A stretch of 32,173 bases of DNA from Acidobacteriota bacterium (GCA_025354525.1 JANXMS010000320.1:1-32173); one strand, 5' to 3'; positions 23,819 to 31,714 are shown, numbered from the stretch's first letter. Program-made: numbers and translations. Notes: generated by a model not told the origin, from the letters alone.

Positions 23819-24999
23819 GACCACAGGTACCGCTCAAATACGTCAGTGACGGCCTCCCAGGAGTAACGCTCGGCCACCATCGAGCGGGCATCCTCAGCCA
23901 TCCGACGCCGGGCCGGGGCGTTGTCGAGCAGGTCCGCACACGCTTCGGCAAAGGCTGCGGCCGAATCGCCCAGCCGAATCGTTTCGCCATCGGTGACGTC
24001 GAGCCCCTCAGCGCCGATCGCCGTCGAGACTACCGGCACTCCGGCCGCCATCGCCTCATAGATTTTCAGCCGCGTACCGCCGCCCACCCGCAGGGGAACG
24101 ATGGAGACTTTCGAACCATGCAGCCAGGGCCGCACGTCAGGCACGGTGCCGGTAACGTGAATGCGCGGGTCTTTTCCAGCCAGGGCTGTTACCGCCGCAG
24201 TGGGCTTTCGTCCGACAATCGCCACCGAACAATCCGGATGCCGCAGCCGGAGCAGCGGCAACACTTCGGCGGTAAACCAGGTGGCACCGTCAATATTCGG
24301 CATCCAGTCCATCGACCCAAGAAACACGAGATCGGCCTTGGCTTCAGCGGTTTCCGGCGGGGCGAAGAAATCGACATCAACGCCAGTCGGCACGTCGCCC
24401 ACTTCGGCAATGCCATATTCCCGCTCCATCACGCGGGCGTCGTTAGCCGACACGGCCACTACCCGGCGAACCGTCCGGCATACCTGCCCCTCATAAGCCG
24501 CCATCCGGCGGGCCTGAAGTTGAAAATAGGCGCGATGAAACGGCGTCGCCCCATGTTCAGCGTGCCGCTGCCAGATCATCGCTTCCACATTGTGCTGGAA
24601 CAGAACGGCGCGCTCCAGATTGGGCACATTGGGTGCGGGGAAGAGAAAATCGCAAACGATAGCGTCGTACTTTTCCCGCTGGCTCATTTCTTCGATACGC
24701 TGCCGCATCGCCTGCGAACGCCAGCGGCTTACCGCGACCGGAAGCGAAGAGACTAGGCCCGCCGCCACTTGGCCGGCAAAGGCCAGGGACCGCTTCGGGG
24801 GCGCGTGGTGGGGCACGCTTTCAAAATAGCGGCAGTATTCCGCGGCCCGCGCCGGGCCCTCCGGCTGGGTTCCATCGTCAAGGGCAAGATAGTGCACCTC
24901 GTGACGGCGATGGAGGCGGCGGAGCATCTCGAGCGTCCGTATCTGGCCACCTCGGTTGGTGGGATGGAGAAAATCGGTCTTGATCCACAACAGCTTCAT
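23815..24999 (-). CDS. GT4-family glycosyltransferase
   Basis: The track start at 25083 lies inside the upstream asnB. The ATG at 24999, 16 bp after that gene, gives 394 residues starting MKLLWIKTDFLHPTNRGGQIRT. The NRGGQ loop is typical of a GT4 subgroup. The donor domain shows DLVFLGSMDWMPNIDG (about 225) and VGGGTRLKIYEAMAAGVPVV (about 300). It probably adds one sugar to the repeat unit. It is coupled to the membrane GT2 by an ATGA overlap. Confidence 0.9.
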   Translation of the reverse strand: MKLLWIKTDFLHPTNRGGQIRTLEMLRRLHRRHEVHYLALDDGTQPEGPARAAEYCRYFESVPHHAPPKRSLAFAGQVAAGLVSSLPVAVSRWRSQAMRQRIEEMSQREKYDAIVCDFLFPAPNVPNLERAVLFQHNVEAMIWQRHAEHGATPFHRAYFQLQARRMAAYEGQVCRTVRRVVAVSANDARVMEREYGIAEVGDVPTGVDVDFFAPPETAEAKADLVFLGSMDWMPNIDGATWFTAEVLPLLRLRHPDCSVAIVGRKPTAAVTALAGKDPRIHVTGTVPDVRPWLHGSKVSIVPLRVGGGTRLKIYEAMAAGVPVVSTAIGAEGLDVTDGETIRLGDSAAAFAEACADLLDNAPARRRMAEDARSMVAERYSWEAVTDVFERYLWS

Positions 25000-25015
25000 G
25001 CGCTGGCGCCCATCG

Positions 25016-26959
25016 TTATACAACCACCCGTTCCAGGCGCCGAGCCGCTTCCTGGGCACCCGCCACCGCACCGCCGGACCCAAAGAACAAACCGCCCCAG
25101 ATCTCGAGATTCAAAAGCCGCCATAGACGGTCGGTCGCGTCGTGGAAACCGCTGCGATGGTGCTCGATCAAAGACTGCACTTCCTGCCGGTGTACCCAGC
25201 GCAAGATAAAGGCATCCGGGGCGATGAGCGTCGCCAGCAGGGCATCGGAAGAAGACTCCCGGAACCACTGGCGCAACGGTGTCGGGAACCCCATCTTTTT
25301 TCTGTAAATGATGTCGTCGGGCAGCAGACCGGCCACCGCCTTTTTCAGGACATATTTCTGCTCGTGTCCGCGAATCTTCATGTGGTCGGGCATGCCTGTG
25401 GCAAAAGCTACGAACTGATGATCAAGAAAAGGAACCCGGCTTTCAATGGAGGCGGCCATGCTCATCTGGTCCTGCTTCATGAGCAGTTCGACAAGATAGG
25501 TTTTGCTGTCGGCGTACAGCATCCGCGCCAGCGGCGTTCCGTTGGGCCGCGCCGCCCAATGGCGCAGATACTCGTCATAGACTCCGGTGGGAAGGCTCTT
25601 GAGCAGAGTGGCCTGTTCGCTGGCCGGAAAGGCGGCGTAAAAATTATCCAGATAGAGCGATTCGAGGCTTAGATCCCGACCGACAAACGTGTGGCCGATC
25701 TTGCGGCGTAGATCGGCGCGCAAAATCGGCAATGTCGCCAGGACATGGCGAATCCCGCGCCGCAGCGGACCCGGCACATAGCGGTAAGCCGCTGCCGCCT
25801 GCAGGTTCCAACGATTCCAGCGATAGCGTTCATAGCCGCCAAACAGCTCGTCGGCACCTTCCCCGGTTAGCACCACTTTGACATGCTGGGCGGCCAGCAT
25901 GGAGACAAAATACAGCGACACGCTCGACGGCCATGCAATCGGCTCGTCTTCTTGCCAAATGAGAGCCGGTAGCGCGTCGAAAAATTCTTCCTTCCCCAAC
26001 ACGATTTCCCGGTGGTTGGTGTCCAACTGCTCCGCCACCTGCCGCGCATAGGGCAGTTCACTATAGCGGGCTTCTTTATAGCCCACCGAAAAGGAGTCCA
26101 CACGGCTCGTGGTTAGACGTTTTACTAGCGCCGTGATGGCGCTCGAATCGACGCCGCCGCTCAGGAACGTGCCCAGCGGGACATCAGCCATTAACCGCAG
26201 CTGAACAGTTTCCTCCAGCCGCCGCCGCGTTTCCGAGATCCACTCGGCTTCGCTGCGCTCCGGCCCGGCCTCGTCCGGCACGTCCCAATACCGGGTAATC
26301 CGGATCTGTGGCTGGCCCGCGGCGTCTTCGAACCATTCCAGCCAGTGGCCGGGCGGCAATTTACGAATCCCCCGAAACAGGGTCTCGTCCCCGCTCACAT
26401 ACCCGAACGCCAGATACTCGGCGATATGCTCTTCAGCCGGGGCGGCTTCGACGCACGGATGGCGCAGCAGGGCTTTGATTTCACTGGCAAAGGCGAACGT
26501 CTGCCCGTCCCAGAAGTAGTAGAACGGCTTAATCCCCAAACGATCCCGCGCGGCCACCAGGCGTCGGTTCTTCTCGTCCCAAATAGCGAAAGCGAACATG
26601 CCACGGAAACGTTCCAGACAAGCGGGCCCCCACTCTTCCCAACCATGCAGAAGGGTCTCGGTATCGGACCGGTTGGCGTAACGGTGTCCAGCCTTCTCCA
26701 AAGCTGGACGCGTATCGGCGTGGTTAAAAATCTCGCCGTTGTAGACGATCCAGCGGCTGCCGTCTTCGTTAGCCATCGGTTGATGGCCGCCGGAAAGATC
26801 GACAATGCTCAGGCGGCGCTGGCCGAGGAAGGCGGGAGCGCCTTCATAATGGCCATCGTCATCGGGGCCGCGATGGCTAATGGCGTCGGTCATCCGCCGG
26901 AGGATGGCGGGCGCGTCGGAAGGGGCCTCGCGGCTGACAAATCCAGCTATACCGCACAT
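25016..26959 (-). CDS. asnB: Asparagine synthase (glutamine-hydrolysing)-type amidotransferase 2
   Basis: A 647-residue enzyme with the class II glutaminase start MCGIAGFV (catalytic Cys2), ISHRGPDDDG and YNGEIFNH. The synthetase PP-loop is FLSGGVDSSA (about residue 266), with LTGEGADELFGGYERY at about 362. All main catalytic motifs look intact. The protein is closer to canonical AsnB than the copy at 12970-14832. It starts 3 bp after the methyltransferase stop. Within an EPS cluster the natural acceptor is more likely a sugar acid than aspartate, but true asparagine synthesis cannot be excluded. Confidence 0.9.
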   Translation of the reverse strand: MCGIAGFVSREAPSDAPAILRRMTDAISHRGPDDDGHYEGAPAFLGQRRLSIVDLSGGHQPMANEDGSRWIVYNGEIFNHADTRPALEKAGHRYANRSDTETLLHGWEEWGPACLERFRGMFAFAIWDEKNRRLVAARDRLGIKPFYYFWDGQTFAFASEIKALLRHPCVEAAPAEEHIAEYLAFGYVSGDETLFRGIRKLPPGHWLEWFEDAAGQPQIRITRYWDVPDEAGPERSEAEWISETRRRLEETVQLRLMADVPLGTFLSGGVDSSAITALVKRLTTSRVDSFSVGYKEARYSELPYARQVAEQLDTNHREIVLGKEEFFDALPALIWQEDEPIAWPSSVSLYFVSMLAAQHVKVVLTGEGADELFGGYERYRWNRWNLQAAAAYRYVPGPLRRGIRHVLATLPILRADLRRKIGHTFVGRDLSLESLYLDNFYAAFPASEQATLLKSLPTGVYDEYLRHWAARPNGTPLARMLYADSKTYLVELLMKQDQMSMAASIESRVPFLDHQFVAFATGMPDHMKIRGHEQKYVLKKAVAGLLPDDIIYRKKMGFPTPLRQWFRESSSDALLATLIAPDAFILRWVHRQEVQSLIEHHRSGFHDATDRLWRLLNLEIWGGLFFGSGGAVAGAQEAARRLERVVV

Positions 26960-26962
26960 GGG

Positions 26963-27907
26963 CTAATTCGCTCCCTGTGCGCCGCCCGGCCGGGAATAGA
27001 CGCGATAAACCACGGTGCAGAGATCTTCCGCCTCCCGCCCCTGAAACGGCGTGGCCAGTGGAAACCCATTCCGGATTTCGGCCAGCGAGGCGTCATCGAG
27101 AAACGGGTGCTTGGAAAACACCTCGTGTCCGGCGGCGGTATAAAGTCGATCGTAATCGCTGCGCCGCAGGCGGTTGTGATAAGCAAACTGATTATCGTTG
27201 TAGCGGGACCATTCCCGTTCTTCAAACTGTAAAAAATGAATAAGGCTCAGCGACTTGTCTTCGTGCGCAAAGTGATCGGAGGGGTCAATGTGGTGGCAGG
27301 CGACGCCGCCGACGGCCAGCACTCGGCTCGCTTCCCGTAAAATGGCTTCCAGCACCGGCCCGGGAATGTGTTCGAAAACGGTATACGAAAATTGGATATC
27401 AATACTCTGATCGGCGAGTTGCGTGTTGCTTGCGTCGGCGGGTGCGTGGTAGCGAATGGCGGTTTTCTGGCTCAAATCCTTCAAACCTTGCACGCTGGCC
27501 AGTACATCGAGCCGGGCAGCCAACTCCTCAGCGCCCACCACAGGTCCTAGAATGGTCACTACCGCTTCCCTGCCCCTCAGAATTTCACCCACACTAGCCA
27601 TCACCAGCTCTTCGCGCAAATAGACGTTCAAATCAAAGGTGTCCACCGATTGCGCGCCGCACAGGTAAAAGGCGATGGGCATATCCAACCGCCGCCCTGT
27701 ACCTATTTCCATGATTCGCTTCCCAGCCACCGCTATGCCCATTCCCCGCATCTCGGCAAAGATTTCGGCGGCCGCCCGCAGCATCGGCAAGGGATCCGGC
27801 GTATAACGCAGACTGCCGAAACGGCGTTGGAGGAAGTAATAGATTGCGTCTTTTGCCGGCAACGCGGCGCATACCCGTTGAATCGTCGATTTTCGTTTCC
27901 AGTGCAA
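26963..27907 (-). CDS. Class I SAM-dependent methyltransferase
   Basis: Up to 314 residues from a TTG at 27907; an in-frame stop lies just upstream and the first ATG is only at residue 42, so the exact start is uncertain. SAM motif I is KRIMEIGTGRRLDMPIA (about residue 63), the acidic strand is VDTFDLNVYLR, and the later motif is FSYTVFEHIPGPVLEAILRE followed by GGVACHHIDPSDHF. The acceptor is unknown; a sugar or polymer end is likely from context. It is the first gene of the minus-strand operon, so the operon promoter should be in the 100 bp between it and rep, or upstream of rep. Confidence 0.82.
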   Translation of the reverse strand: MHWKRKSTIQRVCAALPAKDAIYYFLQRRFGSLRYTPDPLPMLRAAAEIFAEMRGMGIAVAGKRIMEIGTGRRLDMPIAFYLCGAQSVDTFDLNVYLREELVMASVGEILRGREAVVTILGPVVGAEELAARLDVLASVQGLKDLSQKTAIRYHAPADASNTQLADQSIDIQFSYTVFEHIPGPVLEAILREASRVLAVGGVACHHIDPSDHFAHEDKSLSLIHFLQFEEREWSRYNDNQFAYHNRLRRSDYDRLYTAAGHEVFSKHPFLDDASLAEIRNGFPLATPFQGREAEDLCTVVYRVYSRPGGAQGAN

Positions 27908-27937
27908 TCGTGTGCCTACCCCTTATTGTGCCATCGG

Positions 27938-27968
27938 CAGCAAACGCTGTACTATCCAGGGTTTGCTG
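27938..27968 (-). terminator. Hairpin behind the rep gene
   Basis: CAGCAAAC (27938-27945) and GTTTGCTG (27961-27968) form an 8-bp perfect stem with a 15-nt loop, 40 bp beyond the rep stop codon. No T-run follows, so it may not terminate and could allow readthrough into the EPS operon. Confidence 0.4.
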
Positions 27969-27985
27969 AAAATAATCAAAGCCGA

Positions 27986-28001
27986 CCGTACTTCAACGTA
28001 A
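27986..28001 (-). repeat. Isolated iteron copy, inverted, just behind rep
   Basis: The minus strand reads TTACGTTGAAGTACGG, 15 of 16 bases identical to the iteron TTACTTTGAAGTACGG of the main array. It lies 6 bp beyond the rep stop codon and about 1.7 kb from the array, in opposite orientation. Confidence 0.85.
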
Positions 28002-28007
28002 GAATTG

Positions 28008-29525
28008 CTAAAACAACTGAGATTGCGCCTGTTTACAGTAATCCTCGAACGAGGGTAGATCCAGATCCATAGCCAGTTCCTCACGCAGCAGCCGCTGAGA
28101 ATATTCGTCTATCACTTGCGCTGGCCAGCCCTTGGCGAGGGGATTGGCCTGCATGATCTTCTTTCGTATCACCCCGAGCGCGCGCTTCACAATATCGCCG
28201 GGCATGTGTGTGGCGATATGAGCACCTGTACTCTGGACTAGAAACTCCTCGTATCGCTCTTTCCATTCATACGTTTCCAGCTCCCTCTGGGCCTCGATAG
28301 CCCTCTCTTTTTCCACCTGCTCACGGGCTTCTTCTATCAACCGACGGCGGTGCCTCGTCACAAACGTTGCCGGTACTGGATGGTTGACCTGCAGTACATA
28401 GATCAAAAAGCCAGCCGGATTGTTGATCGGCGATGACGTCTTGGCCTTATTTGCAATTTCGGCCTCGGCCCATTCAATCTGGTCGATGGCGAGATGGTCG
28501 TCGGGCAGATTCATGAGGATATTTCGGGCCTTGTCTTCCCTTACGCCATGGGAGACCAGAGCTTTTACAATTTCATTCTGGTCGGTCAATAAAAGGGGGG
28601 TTGGCTTTGCCGCCACCCGCAGATCGGTACTGCTCACAAAGGTGCTGCCGGCCCAGAGGCGGAGCTTGTAATCAGTCCCATCAGCCGTCTCGCTGATCTC
28701 CCAGTTGGAGAGGAACTTCTGGCGAGTTAACTCATCAAGACTCGGCCCGACCTGCTGCCGAATTCTAGAAACTGCCGAATAGTGCTGAATCCCCAACAGG
28801 GAGCACAACTGGGTGTAGCGTTTTTCTGTGTATTGCTCGCGGCTGGCGTAAAACCAGAGCTGCAAAAGCGGCAGCAAGGCTTTGCCTATATGCAATTGGA
28901 GAGTTTTATAGACGTCGTAGTTAATCGGTAGGGTGTGGCGGTTGTTCAGATTGTCCAACTGCCATTCACTCAGCCAGACGTAGTTCTCTTGGGCGACTGT
29001 GCCATCTTCGAGAATCTCCCCGACGGCGACGGCCCGCTGGAAAACGTGAAACATATCTCGGGCATACTTCTTCTTGCCAGCCAGAAATACCACGCCTTCG
29101 GATTCGATACCGGTAAACGTCATTCGGCGTAGCCAGACCGAGATTTCCTGATAATTTCTCCCACCCTGGGTCATTCCCAATATTTCGAGCATTGAGGCCG
29201 ACGTAAAATGTACTGGATTGCTGATCACGCCATCAGCACCGCGCGAACGCTCAATCAGCTTTTGAAAAGCAAAATATTTATCCTGATCAGCCGTTGTGGG
29301 TAGCCCAAATTCCGCTGAGGGGAAGATGGTGGCGCGAGCGTCTATTTTTTGTCCCGTACTCGAACGTACCTGGATCTTGACGTTCTTCGAGGATACGCCG
29401 AGTAGTGTTTTGCTCGATGGCGTGAAGAATCCGATGGTGGTGAGATTTTTCTCGACACGAACGACTTCGACGTTTTCCGCAGGTTGGACAAAAAGTTTTT
29501 GTTGCTCTGTAGCCGGGAGTCGCAT
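28008..29525 (-). CDS. Plasmid replication initiator protein (RPA/RepA-like)
   Basis: The track starts at a TTG (29567). The ATG at 29525 (MRLPATEQQKLF) is preferred and gives 505 residues, though the TTG cannot be excluded. The middle (about 95-290) shows the pattern of winged-helix initiators of the replication initiator protein A type: a HFTSASMLEILGM helix pair, then DNLNNRHTLPINYDVYKTL, an LLPLLQLWFYASRE core and TQLCSLLGI. The C-terminal third is charged and partly coiled-coil (about 400-440, EEAREQVEKERAIEAQRELE). It should bind the iterons upstream of its start and open the origin. The RPA assignment is by eye; a Rep function is strongly supported by the adjacent iterons and parA. Confidence 0.82.
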   Translation of the reverse strand: MRLPATEQQKLFVQPAENVEVVRVEKNLTTIGFFTPSSKTLLGVSSKNVKIQVRSSTGQKIDARATIFPSAEFGLPTTADQDKYFAFQKLIERSRGADGVISNPVHFTSASMLEILGMTQGGRNYQEISVWLRRMTFTGIESEGVVFLAGKKKYARDMFHVFQRAVAVGEILEDGTVAQENYVWLSEWQLDNLNNRHTLPINYDVYKTLQLHIGKALLPLLQLWFYASREQYTEKRYTQLCSLLGIQHYSAVSRIRQQVGPSLDELTRQKFLSNWEISETADGTDYKLRLWAGSTFVSSTDLRVAAKPTPLLLTDQNEIVKALVSHGVREDKARNILMNLPDDHLAIDQIEWAEAEIANKAKTSSPINNPAGFLIYVLQVNHPVPATFVTRHRRRLIEEAREQVEKERAIEAQRELETYEWKERYEEFLVQSTGAHIATHMPGDIVKRALGVIRKKIMQANPLAKGWPAQVIDEYSQRLLREELAMDLDLPSFEDYCKQAQSQLF

Positions 29526-29604
29526 GAGAAGTGGGTTCAAGCGATGTTCACACAAGCAAGCAAGCAAAACAAGAACATTTCGACTCTTGTTTGTTTGTAT
29601 TTAC

Positions 29605-29626
29605 TGAAAGAACATTGAAAGAACAT
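29605..29626 (-). repeat. Two head-to-tail 11-bp repeats upstream of rep
   Basis: TGAAAGAACAT occurs twice without a gap, and AAGAACATT recurs at 29571-29579. The 11-bp period places the copies on one face of the helix. A role as a second Rep or repressor site in front of rep is possible. Confidence 0.7.
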
Positions 29627-29673
29627 TGGATATTGGGATGTTGTTGAAAACAAAGAGGATAAATATGGTTTCG

Positions 29674-29776
29674 TTACTTTGAAGTACGGTCATCCTTACT
29701 TTGAAGTACGGTACCGCTTACTTTGAAGTACGGGGTTCTTCCTTCGAAGTACGGGATTTCTTCCTTTGAAGTACGA
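29674..29776 (+). repeat. Iteron array: five copies at 21-22 bp spacing
   Basis: TTACTTTGAAGTACGG starts at 29674, 29696 and 29718. Variants TTCCTTCGAAGTACGG and TTCCTTTGAAGTACGA start at 29739 and 29761. Start-to-start distances are 22, 22, 21 and 22 bp, two helical turns, as in iteron-controlled plasmids. The first three copies are identical; the last two share a TTCC variant. Confidence 0.95.
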
Positions 29777-29906
29777 TCGGACGGGCCAGAGGCGCTTGTC
29801 TGGCGTCGTTGGGGGCTTGGTGGTGGTTGATATCTGTGCTTGGAGCCGCTTGAGAATGTGATGTTAGAGGTATAAACGTCATGGAATCTATGAGATAGAA
29901 ACATTC

Positions 29907-29922
29907 TTCATTGCAAGTACGA
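29907..29922 (+). repeat. Degenerate iteron
   Basis: TTCATTGCAAGTACGA matches the fifth iteron at 13 of 16 positions. Confidence 0.5.
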
Positions 29923-29946
29923 TTTGCAGGACTGGAGGGTTGGAGA

Positions 29947-29962
29947 CCGTACTGTAACGTAA
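29947..29962 (-). repeat. Degenerate iteron, inverted
   Basis: The minus strand reads TTACGTTACAGTACGG, 13 of 16 matches to the intact iteron and opposite in orientation to the array. Confidence 0.55.
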
Positions 29963-30005
29963 GGATCGAGATAAGTGCTTATGTATCAGCTGTTTAAGGA
30001 ATAGT

Positions 30006-30021
30006 TTACTTTGAAGTACGG
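30006..30021 (+). repeat. Sixth intact iteron, apart from the array
   Basis: TTACTTTGAAGTACGG is identical to the first three iterons. It lies 230 bp beyond the array and 36 bp before the parA operator-like repeat. Confidence 0.9.
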
Positions 30022-30056
30022 GCACTGGAGCTTTTACTGGAGCGCGTCCCTGTTCG

Positions 30057-30090
30057 TACTTATGTAAAGACATCTATCTTTACATAAGTA
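30057..30090. promoter_or_regulatory. Perfect 14-bp inverted repeat before parA (operator or centromere site)
   Basis: TACTTATGTAAAGA and TCTTTACATAAGTA are exact reverse complements around a 6-bp spacer. The repeat ends 15 bp before the parA ATG, so it must overlap the promoter. This is where ParA/RHH pairs usually autoregulate or have their centromere. TCTTTACATAA recurs inside the downstream partner gene. Confidence 0.8.
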
Positions 30091-30093
30091 TGG

Positions 30094-30099
30094 TATTAT
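30094..30099 (+). promoter_or_regulatory. Candidate -10 element of parA
   Basis: TATTAT lies 6 bp before the parA ATG, and there is no Shine-Dalgarno. If it is used, the mRNA would start at or next to the ATG and be leaderless, and the -35 region would fall in the centre of the inverted repeat. No good -35 hexamer is seen there. Confidence 0.3.
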
Positions 30100-30105
30100 T
30101 TCCCC

Positions 30106-30816
30106 ATGCCCTACGTGATTGCCGTGGCGAATCAAAAAGGTGGTTGTGGCAAAACCACTATTTCGGTGAACCTAGCCGCCTGCTTCGGGCGGGCCGGCTA
30201 TAAAGTGCTGCTTGTTGACGCCGATCCGCAAGCCAGTGCGATGCAGTGGCGGAATAACCGGGAAGAGAGTGGTCTTCCTTTCCATATTCAACCCTACCCG
30301 TTCCCGACCATCCATAAAGAACTTCCCACCCAGTTCGAACAAGCTGGCTACGACGTTGTGCTGATCGACTGTCCGCCCGGAGCGGCGACCGGCGGCGACC
30401 GCAAGGCTGATATAACCCGCTCAGCGTTACTGGCCTCGCACGCCGTTCTGATGCCGGTTCGGCCGACGCCGCTCGATTATCAGGCGGCCGCCATCATCCT
30501 ACCTCTGCTGCAGGACGTTTCGTTTCTGCGCCAGGACGCGCCGCTTAAAGTGCTGCTCGTTATCAACGGCAAGCTGCCGGGCAACACCCGGCTAGGCGGG
30601 GAAGCTCACGCAGCCGCCGAGGCTATATTTACCGCCGAGGGTATGCCCATCACCGTACTGCGCAGCGAAATATGCAGTCGTCAAACGTTCGCGGAGGCAC
30701 CCGCGGTGGGGCAGGCTGTGGTCGATTATGCCCCTAGTTCAAAGGCGAGTGCGGAAATCCAACAGCTAGCCAAGGAGGTTCTGGAATGTCTAAACCGAGC
30801 AACCGCGGGAGCCTGA
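30106..30816 (+). CDS. parA: ParA-family partition ATPase (small, type Ib-like)
   Basis: A 236-residue ATPase. The deviant Walker A motif KGGCGKTT (residues 11-18) has the signature first lysine of ParA/MinD proteins. Walker B-like VVLIDCPPG is near residue 84, and a later conserved block is [14 protein letters not shown]. There is no N-terminal helix-turn-helix, so it is a short ParA of the type that works with a small centromere-binding partner. It is translationally coupled to that partner gene, which starts 31 bp inside its 3' end with its own strong ribosome site (AAGGAGG). Its function is to segregate the replicon over the nucleoid. Confidence 0.93.
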   Translation: MPYVIAVANQKGGCGKTTISVNLAACFGRAGYKVLLVDADPQASAMQWRNNREESGLPFHIQPYPFPTIHKELPTQFEQAGYDVVLIDCPPGAATGGDRKADITRSALLASHAVLMPVRPTPLDYQAAAIILPLLQDVSFLRQDAPLKVLLVINGKLPGNTRLGGEAHAAAEAIFTAEGMPITVLRSEICSRQTFAEAPAVGQAVVDYAPSSKASAEIQQLAKEVLECLNRATAGA

Positions 30817-31145
30817 TCGGGCTCAAGTCCAGCTTACCGGCGATGCCTAGAGTGGCACCGGTCGCGTTTACAGCGGAGATGGAGCAGCGGATTTTGCATG
30901 ACGATAACGAAGTGTCTTTACATAAAGCTGTAAGTAAAGACGTATTTTTGGCACCTGGCCGCCGCAAAGAACCGGCTGTTCTGATGAATGCCAAACTCCC
31001 GGTGAGCCTTCATTCCCGTCTAAAACGTACCGCTCAATTCAACGACATCAGCATGACCGATATTCTGATTCGCGCCATTGAGGTGGAACTGGAAACGGGT
31101 CCCTACACGGCACCGCCTGATACTTGGGGCTCAGATTCTCTATGA
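30786..31145 (+). CDS. Small ParB-like partner, probable ribbon-helix-helix DNA-binding protein
   Basis: A 119-residue protein directly following parA. The N-terminal about 60 residues are polar and probably flexible. Residues about 66-104 fit a ribbon-helix-helix fold: a short strand [11 protein letters not shown], helix [11 protein letters not shown], turn NDIS and helix [14 protein letters not shown]. This is the layout of ParG/Omega-type partners that bind the centromere and stimulate ParA. The gene carries within its coding sequence an inverted repeat related to the operator before parA. The family is assigned by fold pattern and position only. Confidence 0.75.
   Translation: MSKPSNRGSLIGLKSSLPAMPRVAPVAFTAEMEQRILHDDNEVSLHKAVSKDVFLAPGRRKEPAVLMNAKLPVSLHSRLKRTAQFNDISMTDILIRAIEVELETGPYTAPPDTWGSDSL
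30914..30941. promoter_or_regulatory. Second operator-like inverted repeat inside the partner gene
   Basis: GTCTTTAC and GTAAAGAC are perfect 8-bp arms around 12 bp. The left part TCTTTACATAA is identical to the right half of the site before parA. The half-sites face outward here, the reverse of the arrangement before parA. Confidence 0.6.
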
Positions 31146-31159
31146 ATAAATGGATGGAA

Positions 31160-31714
31160 TTACGTTTCTCGTGCTAGGAGCCTGCAGATCGTGGCCGGGT
31201 GAACATTGAAGAGCCGGGCCGCATCGGCTGCCGTCTTGTCTCCGCTCGAGACCATTTTCCGAATCTCGGCCTGTTGTTGCGGCGAAAGCTTAGGACGGCG
31301 CCCGCCGATGCGGCCTTCGTCGCGAGCTGCATCCAGTCCGGCTTTGGTTCGTTCCCGTAGCATGGCCCGTTCGAACTCCGCGAAGGCACCTACCATCTGC
31401 ATCATTAACCGGCCGGCAGAAGTTGTTGTGTCGATCGCTTCGGTAAGACTGCGGAAGCCTACGGCGGTTTGCTCAAGCTGTTCCATGATCGTCAGCACGT
31501 CACGGAGGGAACGGGACAGTCGGTCGAGTTTCCAGACCACCAGCACATCATTTTTGCGAAGTTGGTCGAGCAGGCGGTGAAGCTCAGGCCGATCCCAACG
31601 TCCACCGGAAGCCTTCTCGCGGAAGATACGTTCACACCCAGCCGCTTGCAGTGCCGTCACCTGAACGGCGGTGTCCTGGCCGTCAGTCGATACACGAGCG
31701 TAGCCTATCAGCAT
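31160..31714 (-). CDS. Serine resolvase/invertase (Tn3-resolvase type)
   Basis: The track start at 31780 adds 22 unlikely residues. The ATG at 31714 gives 184 residues starting MLIGYARVSTDGQ, with the catalytic serine at residue 9. Other conserved blocks are EKASGGRWDRPELHRLL, VVWKLDRLSRSLRD and GAFAEFERAMLRERT. A C-terminal helix-turn-helix (KTAADAARLFNVHPATICRLL) completes the usual small resolvase. On a plasmid it probably resolves multimers; it may also be left from a transposon, but no transposase is visible. It converges with the partition operon, 14 bp between stops. Confidence 0.93.
   Translation of the reverse strand: MLIGYARVSTDGQDTAVQVTALQAAGCERIFREKASGGRWDRPELHRLLDQLRKNDVLVVWKLDRLSRSLRDVLTIMEQLEQTAVGFRSLTEAIDTTTSAGRLMMQMVGAFAEFERAMLRERTKAGLDAARDEGRIGGRRPKLSPQQQAEIRKMVSSGDKTAADAARLFNVHPATICRLLARET

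Larger units (their letters stand above)
29568..30056. other. Probable replication origin (iteron-type oriV)
   Basis: This gene-free stretch between divergent rep and parA holds an A/T-rich segment (29575-29672), two 11-bp tandem repeats, five clustered iterons, a further intact iteron and two degenerate ones. A partial DnaA-box-like GGATAA lies at 29656-29661, but I saw no full match to TTATCCACA. The part at 29777-29906 shows nothing recognisable. Confidence 0.75.

Noticed and set aside
26345-27232. 295-codon plus-strand ORF
   Set aside because: Antisense to asnB and the methyltransferase, both of which have clear motifs on the minus strand.
29605-29776. CRISPR-like array
   Set aside because: Repeats are only 11 or 16 bp with 5-6 bp between them and lie beside a Rep gene; they are origin repeats, not a CRISPR array.
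30786-31145. HTH-type ParB with a nuclease-like domain
   Set aside because: The protein has only 119 residues and lacks the ParB GERRxRA-type box; the ribbon-helix-helix pattern fits better.
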